From NCBI RefSeq assembly GCF_936928535.1, contig NZ_CAKZHY010000080.1, positions 1 to 49,658 on the forward strand: DNA of 49,658 bases, given 5' to 3'. The notes under the pieces are model-generated. The model saw only the letters and a program-made list of their open reading frames with translations. It searched no databases and had not been told where the DNA came from. Each line of letters opens with the position of its first letter. Positions within the stretch are counted from its first letter, which is position 1. The translations under genes were made by a program, and so were the position numbers. Source of the DNA: an uncultured Bradyrhizobium sp. (GTDB taxonomy: Bacteria > Pseudomonadota > Alphaproteobacteria > Rhizobiales > Xanthobacteraceae). Of this stretch, positions 16,977-25,763 are shown one piece after another.

Positions 16977-18095
16977 TCAGGCCCTGCGCGCCAGCACGCC
17001 GGAGAGGTCGTTGCGCAGCCATTCGGCGATCCGGGGCCAGGCATGGGCATGGGTCCGCGCGCCCATGAACAGGCCGAGATGGTCGCTCGGCTCGGAGTGT
17101 GCTGCAACGAAAGCCGGTGACGTGCCGAGGAGCTTCGCCGTGGCAAAGGCCTGCGCGGCCGGCACGACATCGTCGTCGAGCCCGGCCAACAGGAAGACTG
17201 GCGCGATGACGTCCTTTAAGTCGACCGCGCGGCCGAGCGCGGTGAAATGGCCCGATGCGATCCGGTTCTCGCGAAAGATCCAGTTGACGATCTGAAGATA
17301 ATAGGTGCCAGGCAAATTGAGCGTTTCGCTGTTCCAGCGGTTGAAGCGGGCGAGAAGAGCCGCCCCCTCTTCGTCCGAGAGGTCTCGCTGCAACGCTGTC
17401 GCAATGTCGTCGAGGCCGGGCGGCTTCGACCAGACATGCAGCATCTCCTCGCCGCTGACATTGCCGCCGCCCCGCGCGACGAGCTGATCGTAGACGATCT
17501 CGGGCGCGTTGCGGGCGAGCTGCGCCAGCCTCGACTCGACCGAGAGGTCGACCGGCGCACCAACCAGCACCAACCGCCGCACCTTGGCCGGAAAGCGCGC
17601 CGCATAGAGCAGCGACAGCCAGCCGCCCTGGCACAGCCCGACCAGATCGACGGGCGAACCGATCTCGTCGACGGCAACGTTGAGATCGGACAGGTAGCTG
17701 TCGATCGAGAGATGGCGCATCTCAGGCGTGGCCGAGCGCCAGTCGGTGAGATAGACCCGATCGATACCGCCCTGTTGCAGCGACTGCACCACGCTGTGAC
17801 CGGGCGCGAAATCGGCGATCAGAGCCCGGTGCAGCGCATAGGGCGCGCAGACCAGCGCCGGCTGGCCGGATTGCGTCCGCGCACAATCGCGAAGCCGCAA
17901 TGTGGCGAGCTCGAGCGCCACGGTGCCCGGCGTGGTCCAGGGAAGCTCGCTCTCGCCCGGCTCAACCGAACCGCGCTCCAGCCACCAGAAGCAGGCCTCC
18001 ATCGCGAGCCGCGCCGCCGCGAAAGGCCACAGCATGGGGTCACCAGGGCCCCGCCCCGCCTCTTCGGACTGCCGACTACTCTTCTCCGGCGCCAT
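16977..18095 (-). CDS. PhaC-like alpha/beta hydrolase
   Basis: The 372-residue protein has an alpha/beta hydrolase fold with the polyester-synthase form of the nucleophile elbow, GLCQGG, giving Cys155 rather than serine. Other triad members are probably an Asp in AGLDDDVVP (~307-309) and His339 in PSDHLGLF. The segment YYLQIVNWIFRENRIASG also resembles PHA synthases. It is much shorter than true class I PhaC (~590 residues), lacking the N-terminal domain, so polymerase activity is uncertain; a depolymerase or acyltransferase is equally possible. Only 13 bases separate it from pncA, and nadE follows after ~130 bases. Confidence 0.8.
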   Translation of the reverse strand: MAPEKSSRQSEEAGRGPGDPMLWPFAAARLAMEACFWWLERGSVEPGESELPWTTPGTVALELATLRLRDCARTQSGQPALVCAPYALHRALIADFAPGHSVVQSLQQGGIDRVYLTDWRSATPEMRHLSIDSYLSDLNVAVDEIGSPVDLVGLCQGGWLSLLYAARFPAKVRRLVLVGAPVDLSVESRLAQLARNAPEIVYDQLVARGGGNVSGEEMLHVWSKPPGLDDIATALQRDLSDEEGAALLARFNRWNSETLNLPGTYYLQIVNWIFRENRIASGHFTALGRAVDLKDVIAPVFLLAGLDDDVVPAAQAFATAKLLGTSPAFVAAHSEPSDHLGLFMGARTHAHAWPRIAEWLRNDLSGVLARRA

Positions 18096-18108
18096 TACCT
18101 GATCATCC

Positions 18109-18735
18109 TCACAGGAACGCCTCCAGGCTGATGATGGAAATGTCGAGTTCCCTGAAGCTGCGATGGGCCGCCGCGACCGAACCGTCGAGGTCGATGCCTT
18201 GGCAGGCGTCCTCGATCACTACAACTTCGAAGCCAGCCTTGCGGGCATCCTCCGCGGAAAAGCGGACGCAAAAATCGAGTGCGAGGCCGGCCACGAAAAC
18301 GGTCTTCAGCTCGCGTTCGCGCAAATAGCCAAGCAGGCCGGTCGGCGTCGTCTTGTCATTCTCGAACAGCGCCGAATAGGAATCGATGCCGCGGCGAAAG
18401 CCCTTGCGCACCACCAGGCTTGCCCGCGTGAGGTCGAGATCCCGATGGAATTCGGCGCCGGCCGTGCCCTGGACGCAATGGGTCGGCCACAGCACCTGGG
18501 TGCCATAGTCGAGCTCGATACTCTGGAATGGTTGCTTGCCCGGATGGTTCGACGCGAAGGAGACGTGATTGCCCGGATGCCAGTCCTGCGTGAGCACCAC
18601 ATTGGCAAATTTTTGGGCGATCCGGTTGGTGGCGGGGACGACCTTCTCGCCACCAGGGACGGCGAGCGCCCCGCCGGTGCAAAAATCGTTCTGCACGTCG
18701 ATCACCAGCAGCACGTCGCGGTCAGATATCTTCAT
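18109..18735 (-). CDS. pncA: Nicotinamidase PncA
   Basis: The 208-residue enzyme hydrolyses nicotinamide to nicotinate for NAD salvage. The catalytic residues are all present: Asp13 in LLVIDVQNDF, Lys111 in VVRKGF and Cys156 in LALDFCVRFS. Metal ligands Asp51 and His53 lie in TQDWHPGNHVSF, with His87 in WPTHCVQG. The start is the ATG ending at 18735, giving the normal family N-terminus. It is first in a minus-strand row with the PhaC-like gene and nadE, and divergent from glk across ~226 bases. Salvage plus final synthesis of NAD are therefore linked. Confidence 0.96.
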   Translation of the reverse strand: MKISDRDVLLVIDVQNDFCTGGALAVPGGEKVVPATNRIAQKFANVVLTQDWHPGNHVSFASNHPGKQPFQSIELDYGTQVLWPTHCVQGTAGAEFHRDLDLTRASLVVRKGFRRGIDSYSALFENDKTTPTGLLGYLRERELKTVFVAGLALDFCVRFSAEDARKAGFEVVVIEDACQGIDLDGSVAAAHRSFRELDISIISLEAFL

Positions 18736-18961
18736 CGAGAGGTCCCATGTCGTGCGCCCGGCGCACCCGGCACCGGCCGTGCTCGCCAATGTCGATCTTC
18801 CCGCGCGTCTTCGCAACCACCGTCCTGGATGCAACGCTTTTGGAGGGTCTGTGTTGACTAGCTGTACCTGAGGGCGGAATCTCTGATATCCGCGCCATTC
18901 GGATCGGAGCGACGAAGCAGAGGAGAAAGGGTTCCCGGGGCTTGCGAGCCGCGGCAGCCAA

Positions 18962-19936
18962 ATGGCCATGAGTATCGGCAAGACAGGAAATATTCTTCTC
19001 GCCGATATCGGCGGCACCAATGCGCGCTTCGCGCTGAGCAATGGCGAGCAGATCGGACCAATCGACTATGTGAAGGTCGCCGACCATCCAACGGTCCGCG
19101 AGGCCATCACCGACGTGCTGCGGCGGGCCGACAGCGAGAAGCCGGTCCGGGCGGTCTTGGCCGTGGCCGGCCCCGTCACCAACAACCGCTGCGTCATGAC
19201 CAACAGCCCCTGGGTCATCGACGGCAACGAGCTGCAGCCGGCCCTCGGCTTCGACAGCGTTCACGTGCTCAATGATTTCGAGGTGGTGGCCTGGTCCCTG
19301 CCCGCGTTGCAGCCGGCCGACCTGATTCCGCTGGGCGGGCGGGACGGCATGCCCGGCGAGCCGCTGCTGGTGGTCGGGCCCGGGACCGGTTTTGGCGTCT
19401 CCTGCCTGGTCGAGCGCCACGGCTCCCGGCTCGCCGTCGTCACCGAAGCCGGGCACGCGACGCTACCAGCGGAGAACGAGCGCGAGGAACGGGTGATCGC
19501 GTCGATGCGCCGGCGCTTTGGCCATGTCTCGATCGAGCGCGGGGCCCTGTCCGGTTCCGGCCTGCAATCGCTCTACGAGGCGATGGCCGAGATCGATGAA
19601 GCCCAGGTGCCGCAACGCGATGCCGCAGCGATCACCAAGGCGGCGCTGGACGGGTCTTGCGACCTCAGCCGCGCGACGCTGGAGATGTTTTGCGCCATCC
19701 TCGGCTCCGTGGCCGGCAACCTCGCGGTGACCTTCGGCGCCAGGGGCGGCGTCTACATTGCCGGCGGGATCGCGCCGCGCTTTCCGGAATTCCTTTCGGC
19801 TTCGGCATTCCGCGCGCGTTTCGAAGCCAAGGGGCGCTTCCAGGATTACTTGCGCAACATCCCGACGCGCCTTGTCATGAAGCCCGACGCGAGCTTCGTT
19901 GGCCTGAAGATGTTCGCCGACCACAATCTCGATTGA
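18962..19936 (+). CDS. glk: Glucokinase
   Basis: The 324-residue cytoplasmic enzyme phosphorylates glucose with ATP. It has the bacterial Glk (group B) pattern: phosphate-binding LLADIGGTNARFAL, glucose-site segment VHVLNDFEVVAWSLP, GPGTGFGVSCL, TEAGHATLPA and the late adenosine-site VYIAGGIAPRFPEF. Two in-frame ATGs (18962 and 18968) compete; neither has a clear SD, so the exact start is unsettled by two residues. It is divergent from pncA and appears monocistronic. Confidence 0.96.
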   Translation: MAMSIGKTGNILLADIGGTNARFALSNGEQIGPIDYVKVADHPTVREAITDVLRRADSEKPVRAVLAVAGPVTNNRCVMTNSPWVIDGNELQPALGFDSVHVLNDFEVVAWSLPALQPADLIPLGGRDGMPGEPLLVVGPGTGFGVSCLVERHGSRLAVVTEAGHATLPAENEREERVIASMRRRFGHVSIERGALSGSGLQSLYEAMAEIDEAQVPQRDAAAITKAALDGSCDLSRATLEMFCAILGSVAGNLAVTFGARGGVYIAGGIAPRFPEFLSASAFRARFEAKGRFQDYLRNIPTRLVMKPDASFVGLKMFADHNLD

Positions 19937-20069
19937 GGCGCGGCCCCCAGTCCGTCAATTCCACAGCTGATTGCAGCGCACGCGCGGTTCCATGCAGGAT
20001 CGTGCTTGCCCTGATGGGTCCGATCGGAAACAATCGCGGGAGTGTGTGGCGTAGGTACGGGGGCGTGAC

Positions 20070-20273
20070 ATGCGTAAACAGGATGTAGGCTTCGACTATC
20101 ACCGCTATCACCGGCTGCTGACCGAGGCGGATGATGAAACGAAGCGGATGGCGCTGATCGAGCTTCTGATCGAGGAAAAAGCGAGGGACCGTTTGGCCGC
20201 ACAGCGCGCCTCGGACCGCGCTGCCATGACGGCCCACACCATCGCGAAGGTGCTGCAGGGCGGCCGCAACTAG
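20070..20273 (+). CDS. Small charged hypothetical protein
   Basis: The 67-residue frame opens at ATG 20070 after GGGGGCG. It is highly charged and helical (ETKRMALIELLIEEKARDRL followed by QRASDRAAMTAHTIAK). There is no signal peptide or membrane segment. Such short proteins are conserved in Bradyrhizobium with no known role; this is from memory of the family pattern rather than a search. It stands alone between glk and the tiny membrane protein at 20417. Confidence 0.6.
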   Translation: MRKQDVGFDYHRYHRLLTEADDETKRMALIELLIEEKARDRLAAQRASDRAAMTAHTIAKVLQGGRN

Positions 20274-20416
20274 CGCCTGCAGGATTGCTGTCGGGCGGCG
20301 AGGAGTCCGCGATCGATTGCGATTTCGTTAAGGATCCCTGGCAATCCTGTATCAAACTTTTTGCTCTAGGGTCCCCTCACCTGATGCAATTCAGGATCAA
20401 CACAGGGGGAATGAAC

Positions 20417-20572
20417 ATGAGCATGATTTCGCTCGCCGAAATGCCGGCCGCTGTCCAGGCCCGGTCGACTGACTATTCTTTTAAAGCCATTGTCATCTTT
20501 TGCTGCCTCGGGCTTGTCGCCTCGTTCAGCCTGATGGCGCACGGCGTGGACCTCAGCGCCGGCCTGATGTGA
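20417..20572 (+). CDS. Small single-span membrane protein
   Basis: The 51-residue protein starts at ATG 20417, chosen over ATG 20411 because AGGGGG (20404-20409) is then correctly spaced. Residues ~20-40 form one transmembrane helix (FKAIVIFCCLGLVASFSLM), followed by a short C-terminus HGVDLSAGLM. A strong terminator follows directly at 20599, which supports a real short transcript. Function is unknown. Confidence 0.6.
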   Translation: MSMISLAEMPAAVQARSTDYSFKAIVIFCCLGLVASFSLMAHGVDLSAGLM

Positions 20573-20598
20573 ATCGCTGACGGATCCTCCGTCACGAC

Positions 20599-20626
20599 AT
20601 GGCCGCCCCTTTCGGGCGGCCATTTT
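20599..20626 (+). terminator. Intrinsic terminator
   Basis: ATGGCCGCCC (20599-20608), loop CTTTC, GGGCGGCCAT (20614-20623), then TTT. It ends the small membrane protein transcript. Confidence 0.8.
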
Positions 20627-20655
20627 CGTTGCGGATGCCTTTATCGTCGACGTTG

Positions 20656-21033
20656 TCAGTGCGGCCCTTTGGCGGGCGCATCCGGAAACAGCGAGTCGAT
20701 CATGATCTTGAGCTGATCGAGCGCGATCGGCTTGCGCAGAATCGGCCGGCGCCGGAGCAAGGAGGGCAGCAATTCCGGCCCATAGCCGGTCGCAAATAGA
20801 AACGGCTTGCCACGCCGCTCGATCAGATCGGCGACCGGATCGACATAAACGCCCATCAGATTGATGTCGAGGATCGCGAAATCGTACTGCGCGGTCATTG
20901 CGAAGGCGCTCGCATCGCGCACATTGTCCGCCTCCGCGACGACATGGTGGCCAAGCTCTTCCACCATGTCAGCCATCATCATCCGGATCAACGCCTCGTC
21001 TTCGACCAGGAAAACGGAGAGTCCGTCCGCCAT
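20656..21033 (-). CDS. Single-domain response regulator (CheY-like)
   Basis: The 125-residue protein is only a receiver domain. The acidic pocket is Glu11-Asp12 (VFLVEDEALI), the phosphoacceptor is Asp56 in FAILDINLMG, and the switch lysine is Lys101 in LRKPI. There is no output domain, so it must act on a partner protein such as a hybrid kinase or phosphorelay. No histidine kinase is encoded nearby. Receivers with a LDINLxG motif of this kind are common in Rhizobiales and often serve stress phosphorelays. Confidence 0.92.
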   Translation of the reverse strand: MADGLSVFLVEDEALIRMMMADMVEELGHHVVAEADNVRDASAFAMTAQYDFAILDINLMGVYVDPVADLIERRGKPFLFATGYGPELLPSLLRRRPILRKPIALDQLKIMIDSLFPDAPAKGPH

Positions 21034-21144
21034 ATCAACCCCGCAAGCCTCGCTGCGAAGCTAAGCATACCCGATTTGCGAAAAGGATTCACGAATTCGT
21101 GGCCTTCAAATTCCACGAATGCATGCAATCCGATTCAAGCTCGA

Positions 21145-21945
21145 TCAATCGAGCCCGCGCTCGTGGCTGAGGCGAACCATCTCCTGGATGAACACCTGCT
21201 TCTGTTTGTCATCGAGGCTCGAGTATAACGGCTCGGCCGCATCGGCGACGTTGCGCTGGTCGGCGGCGCGGTCGATCAGGAACTGCGCCTCGTTGCGCAT
21301 CTGCTCGATGATGTCGTCGGGCGGATCGCGCTTGGCCCGCTCCATTCGCAGGTTGAGTCGCTCCGCGCCATTATGCCCGAGATAGTGCATGGCGCTGGAG
21401 AAGCCGAACCAGTTCTTCTCCTGGGCGGGCGTGAGATTGAGCTCGGTCTTGATCCGCTCGATATAGGAATCGCTGTTGGTGACAATCTGGTCGGCGGTCA
21501 GTTGCGGCGCGCCGGGCTGCGTCAGGACCGTGACGTCCTTGGTGTCCTGGGGGGCGTTCTTGGCTTCCTTGGTCGCCTTGGCCCCCTTGGCGCCTTTCGC
21601 CGTCTTGGCATCCTTGTCCTTGCCGGGACCCGCCTGCTTGGCGTCCTTGGATGCGTCCTTGCCTGAATCCTTGCTGGCGTCCTTGGCTGCCGGCGCCTGG
21701 CCATTGTTGTTATTCCCGACGCCGAGCACACCGGTGAAGACGCCGACCACGCCGCCTATGGCGCCGCCGAGGACGCCTCCGACAGGACCCGCCGCCTTGT
21801 TACCGGCTGCGGCGCCGTCCTGGACGCCCTTGACCAAACCTTGTGCATTCGCGACCGCGGCCGCGCCGACGAGGAGCGTCAGCACGGACCCGAGCGCAAG
21901 CCATCGTCGCAGGCCAAGCCGCGCAGGCGGCGCCGGGTTGATCAT
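21145..21945 (-). CDS. Exported protein with Lys/Ala repeats and LTXXQ-like domain
   Basis: The 266-residue protein starts at the ATG ending at 21945, preceded by GGAG at good spacing. After a signal peptide (WLALGSVLTLLVGAAAVANA) comes a glycine-rich segment (GGVLGGAIGGVVGVFTGVLG), then a low-complexity KDA/KGA repeat region of ~50 residues. The C-terminal ~110 residues contain ELNLTPAQEKNWFGF and a second helix pair ending SSLDDKQKQVF, the pattern of Spy/CpxP-like LTXXQ proteins. In E. coli this family buffers unfolded envelope proteins; that role here is inference. The repeat could bind anionic surface polymers. Confidence 0.75.
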   Translation of the reverse strand: MINPAPPARLGLRRWLALGSVLTLLVGAAAVANAQGLVKGVQDGAAAGNKAAGPVGGVLGGAIGGVVGVFTGVLGVGNNNNGQAPAAKDASKDSGKDASKDAKQAGPGKDKDAKTAKGAKGAKATKEAKNAPQDTKDVTVLTQPGAPQLTADQIVTNSDSYIERIKTELNLTPAQEKNWFGFSSAMHYLGHNGAERLNLRMERAKRDPPDDIIEQMRNEAQFLIDRAADQRNVADAAEPLYSSLDDKQKQVFIQEMVRLSHERGLD

Positions 21946-22431
21946 TTGGGTCTCCATCTCGATCTGCTTGCCTTCTTGGGGAAACGGCAGGCGTCCTGCC
22001 GGTTGCAACTCTACCGTTCTCGCCGAGCCGAGGTCTAGGGACGGACCTTCAATGTCCCCGCCTCAAAGACCTTTGGTGCGAAGCGGCAATGCAAGCTCAT
22101 TCGGAACTGCGGCGTAATTGCGCACGGATCGATCGGCGGCTTCGCGCCACGTGTGCGTCGCAATAAGAGCTGCTTCGGCTCGCGGCCGGCGACGCGCGCT
22201 GTCGCCGTCCCATACACAACGTTAGTTCTAGAGAGCGAGACATCAGGCTTTCTCGACAGACGCAATCAATCATGATCTGATCGCGCTACCAATTTGCCGC
22301 GTCCCCTCGCGTGATTTGCCGCCGGGGATGACGAGGCCAACAAGAAACGTCCAACAAGAAAATCAAAAACAAACTTGGGAAAGTCAGAGGAAACGACAGA
22401 ACAATAAAACGAACCAAGGCGAGGAAACGAG
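21946..22431. other. Intergenic region upstream of sugar ABC operon
   Basis: No gene is convincing in these ~486 bases; the minus frame 22035-22265 has no SD or family. The last 100 bases are AT-rich with a direct repeat CCAACAAGAAA at 22337-22347 and 22351-22361 (14-base period), a possible activator or repressor site, and the SD GAGGAAACGAG sits directly before ATG 22432. Confidence 0.4.
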
Positions 22432-23772
22432 ATGTCACGCAAGACACTGACGCGACGTCAATTTGTGGCTGCCACTGCTTTGTCCTCGACGGCGCTGATC
22501 GCAGCGCCCTATGTCCGAGGCGCTTACGCCGCCAGCAAACTCTCGATCGGCTTCTGGGACCACTGGGTACCCGGTGCCAACGATGCCTCCACCGCGCTCG
22601 TCAAGGAATGGGGTGAGAAGGAAAAGGTTGAGGTTTCGATCGACTACATCACCAGCAACAACAAGAAGATTGAGCTGACCGCGGCGGCCGAAGCGCAGGC
22701 CAAGTCGGGTCATGACATTCTTCAGATGCCGAGCTGGTGGCCGCACGCCTATTCCGAGAATCTCGAGCCGCTCAACGACGTCATGGAGCCGCTCATCAAG
22801 CAGAACGGCGCGGTGAACGACACCGTCAAATATCTGGGACAGTCGAACGGCAAATGGCTTGCGGTGCCGGCCACGCCGGGAAGCCAGATCAAGGGGCCCT
22901 GCTCCCGCATCGATCTCATGAAGAAACACGCCGGCATCGACGTCCAGGAGATGTATCCGGCCGGCAGCCCGCCGAAAGATGACAATTGGACGTTGGACAC
23001 GTTCCTGAAAGCGGCGGAGGCCTGTCAGAAGGCCGGCGTTCCCTTCGGTATCGGTCTCGGCGAGACCACCGACAGCGTCGACACGGCGGGTGCAATCTTC
23101 CAGTCGTTCGGCGCCGAGCTCGTCAATGCCAAGGGCGACGTCACCGTCAAGACCGACGCGGTGCGGCAGGCACTCGAATTCTACAAGAAGCTGATTGCCG
23201 TGTTGCCGGCCGACGCGCCGTCCTGGGATGACGCCTCCAACAACAAATGGCTGATCTCGGGCCGCGGCGCGATGATCATGAACCCGCCGAGCGCCTGGGC
23301 CGTCGCCAAGCGCGATGCGCCGCAGGTCGCCGAGCAATGCTGGACTCATGGCTTCCCGTCCGGGCCAAAGGGCCGCTTCGCGCCGTTCCTGCCTTATTTC
23401 TGGGGCGTCTGGAGCTTCGGCAAGAACAAGGAGGCGGCCAAGAGCCTGCTCGTCCATCTGTCCTCGCCCGCGGCGATCGAAAAGTTCGTCGTGGCCAGCG
23501 GCGGATACGATCTCCCGGCCTACGCGAACATGACGAAGTTCAAGACCTGGGCCGAGGAAGGGCCGCCGAAGGGCACGCTGTTCCACTATCCGGATCCCTA
23601 CCACCGTCAGACTCTGTCGATTGCCGCGTCACCGGCGCCGCCGAAGATCGCCCAGCAGATCTATTTCCAGGCGACGCTGACCAAAATGGCGCTGCGCTTC
23701 GCCCAGGGCGAAAAGCTGGAAACCGCGCTCGCCTGGGCCGAGGACGAGTGCGAGGGCTTCATGAGGACCTGA
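22432..23772 (+). CDS. Sugar ABC transporter solute-binding protein (family 1)
   Basis: The 446-residue periplasmic protein has a Tat signal peptide: TRRQFVAATALSSTALIAAP with cleavage near GAYAA. It has the family 1 (MalE/UgpB type) layout, including KIELTAAAEAQAKSGHDILQ, the WAVPAT-like hinge segment KWLAVPATPGSQ, and GRGAMIMNPPSAWAVAK. It leads an operon with two permeases, a MalK-type ATPase and a 2-hydroxyacid dehydrogenase, so the ligand is likely a sugar, polyol or sugar acid. Which one cannot be read from sequence. The start is fixed by the adjacent SD. Confidence 0.93.
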   Translation: MSRKTLTRRQFVAATALSSTALIAAPYVRGAYAASKLSIGFWDHWVPGANDASTALVKEWGEKEKVEVSIDYITSNNKKIELTAAAEAQAKSGHDILQMPSWWPHAYSENLEPLNDVMEPLIKQNGAVNDTVKYLGQSNGKWLAVPATPGSQIKGPCSRIDLMKKHAGIDVQEMYPAGSPPKDDNWTLDTFLKAAEACQKAGVPFGIGLGETTDSVDTAGAIFQSFGAELVNAKGDVTVKTDAVRQALEFYKKLIAVLPADAPSWDDASNNKWLISGRGAMIMNPPSAWAVAKRDAPQVAEQCWTHGFPSGPKGRFAPFLPYFWGVWSFGKNKEAAKSLLVHLSSPAAIEKFVVASGGYDLPAYANMTKFKTWAEEGPPKGTLFHYPDPYHRQTLSIAASPAPPKIAQQIYFQATLTKMALRFAQGEKLETALAWAEDECEGFMRT

Positions 23773-23913
23773 GCCGGGTGTGTGCCATGGCGGTTCATGC
23801 TCGCTTGCATGAGCCGCCAAGGCGCCCGCTCAGTCCGTCGCCTGTGAAGCCGACCGGTCGCCGGCTTCGCTGTTGATCCTTCCGTTTGAAGGCTTGTCCC
23901 AGAAAGTTTGCCC

Positions 23914-24852
23914 ATGGCCGATGTCGTCGTTGAGCAAGGTCGTCGCGTCAGTTCCGTCCGCGCGCGAAAAGGCAGGAGCCTGCGCAATACGCTGGGTCGC
24001 AAATCGACCGTGGCGTTCTTTCTGACGTTGCCGCTGATCTTGTTGATCGCGCTGCTCGTGCTCTATCCCGCCTTCTTCTCGCTCTATCTGGCGACGCTGA
24101 ACAAGGCGATGACGAAATTCGTCGGCCTGGGCAATTTCACCTTCCTGTTCAAGCGCGAAACGTTCTGGATGGTGGTGAAGCAGTCCTGCATCTTCGCGGT
24201 CACCGCCGTGGTCTTCAAGGCGCTGATCGGATTCATCGTCGCGCATTTCGTCCACAACATTCCCGGCAAGAAGCAGCGCAAATGGCGCGGCATGCTGCTG
24301 GTGCCCTGGGTGATCCCGCCGGCGATGAGCACGCTCGCCTGGCTGTGGCTGTTCGATCCCTCCTACAGCGCCTTCAACTACACGCTCTCCTTCTTCGGCG
24401 TCGGCCCAATTCCCTGGCTCGGTGAGACCTTCTGGGCGCGCTTCTCCGTCATCCTTGTCAACGTCTGGTATGGCGCGCCGTTCTTCCTGATCATGTATCT
24501 GGCCGCGCTCAAATCGGTTCCCGACCAGCTCTATGAGGCTGCCGCGATCGACGGGGCCAATTGGTGGCAGAAGATCTGGTACGTCACGCTGCCGATGATG
24601 CGCAACATCATCGCGATCACCACGCTGTTCTCGCTGATCGTGACCTTCGCCAATTTCGACATCGTGCGAATTCTCACCTCAGGCGGACCGCTGGACACGA
24701 CGCATCTGTTCGCCACCTGGGCATTCCAGGTCGGTATCCAGAGCAGCGACATTCCTCTCGGCGCCTGCGTCTCGCTGTTCATGGTGCCGATCCTCGCCGT
24801 CGCGGCGATCTTCATCCTGCGCGATGTCAACAAACGTGGGAACGAAGCCTGA
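23914..24852 (+). CDS. Sugar ABC permease (MalF/UgpA family)
   Basis: The 312-residue inner-membrane protein starts at ATG 23914. It has a basic N-terminal tail, a first span (STVAFFLTLPLILLIALLVL) and five further spans. The EAA loop is YEAAAIDGANWWQKIWYVTLP, which docks on the ATPase. The stop codon overlaps the next start by one base (TGATG), so the two permeases are coupled. It lies 141 bases after the binding-protein gene, a gap long enough for the common post-binding-protein attenuation, though I see no clear hairpin there. Confidence 0.94.
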   Translation: MADVVVEQGRRVSSVRARKGRSLRNTLGRKSTVAFFLTLPLILLIALLVLYPAFFSLYLATLNKAMTKFVGLGNFTFLFKRETFWMVVKQSCIFAVTAVVFKALIGFIVAHFVHNIPGKKQRKWRGMLLVPWVIPPAMSTLAWLWLFDPSYSAFNYTLSFFGVGPIPWLGETFWARFSVILVNVWYGAPFFLIMYLAALKSVPDQLYEAAAIDGANWWQKIWYVTLPMMRNIIAITTLFSLIVTFANFDIVRILTSGGPLDTTHLFATWAFQVGIQSSDIPLGACVSLFMVPILAVAAIFILRDVNKRGNEA

Positions 24853-25757
24853 TGAGCACGCTGGCGATCGACAAGGCCGGACCAACCCGCAAACTCGGCA
24901 GCATGAGCCGGGATCGCGCCTGGGCGCTGCGCTGGTCCTATTTCTTCCTGGTGCTGTTTGCGATCTTCTTCCTGACACCGCCGCTGTACATGGTGATCAC
25001 CTCGCTCAAGAGCAGCGCGGAAATCTCGGCGGCAACCAACCCGTGGTGGGTGTTTCACCCAACGCTCTCGAACTATGTCGAGCTACTGAGCTCGAACCAG
25101 TTTTTACGGTTCTTCTGGAACTCGTCGATCATTTCGATCGTGGTGGTGATCGTGACCATGCTGATCAGCATCCCGGCGGCGTTCGCGCTGGCGCGGATGA
25201 AGTTCTGGGGCTCGGCGACGCTCGCCACCGGCGTGTTCCTGACTTATCTGATCCCGGACAGCCTGCTGTTCATTCCACTGTTCAAGATGCTCGCGGTGAT
25301 CCAGGACTTCACCGGCATTACGCTTCTGAACCGCTGGTATGTGCTGGCATTCATCTATCCGACGCTGACGGTGCCGTTCTGCACATGGATCATGATCGGG
25401 TACTTCGCCTCGATCCCGAAGGAGCTTGACGAGGCCGCGATCATCGACGGCGCGTCCTGGCTCCAGACCCTGTTCCGCATCTTCATTCCGGTCGCCTTGC
25501 CCGGTCTGATCGCGGCGACGATCTTCGCCTTCACGGTGTCCTGGGCCCAGTTCCTTTATCCCCTCGTGTTCACGACGTCGATTGATCAGCTGGTGCTGCC
25601 GGTCGGCATCACCACGACGCTGATCAAGGGCGACGTCTTCAACTGGGGGCAGATCATGACCGGCGCGCTGCTCGGCGCGGCGCCGCCGCTGATCATCTAC
25701 GCCTTCCTGATGGACTATTATATTGCCGGCCTGACCGCCGGCGCGACAAAGGGTTGA
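24852..25757 (+). CDS. Sugar ABC permease (MalG/UgpE family)
   Basis: The 301-residue partner permease starts at the ATG overlapping the previous stop. Spans include SYFFLVLFAIFFLTPPLYMV and SIISIVVVIVTMLISIPAAF. The MalG-type signature SIPAAFALARMKFWG and EAA loop DEAAIIDGASWLQTLFRIFIP are present. It ends YYIAGLTAGATKG, a typical C-terminus of this family. The ATPase gene follows after 6 bases. Confidence 0.94.
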   Translation: MSTLAIDKAGPTRKLGSMSRDRAWALRWSYFFLVLFAIFFLTPPLYMVITSLKSSAEISAATNPWWVFHPTLSNYVELLSSNQFLRFFWNSSIISIVVVIVTMLISIPAAFALARMKFWGSATLATGVFLTYLIPDSLLFIPLFKMLAVIQDFTGITLLNRWYVLAFIYPTLTVPFCTWIMIGYFASIPKELDEAAIIDGASWLQTLFRIFIPVALPGLIAATIFAFTVSWAQFLYPLVFTTSIDQLVLPVGITTTLIKGDVFNWGQIMTGALLGAAPPLIIYAFLMDYYIAGLTAGATKG

Positions 25758-25763
25758 TGTCTT

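Noticed and set aside
22035..22265. 76-codon minus-strand frame upstream of the sugar ABC operon
   Set aside because: No SD and arginine-rich; more likely promoter region.
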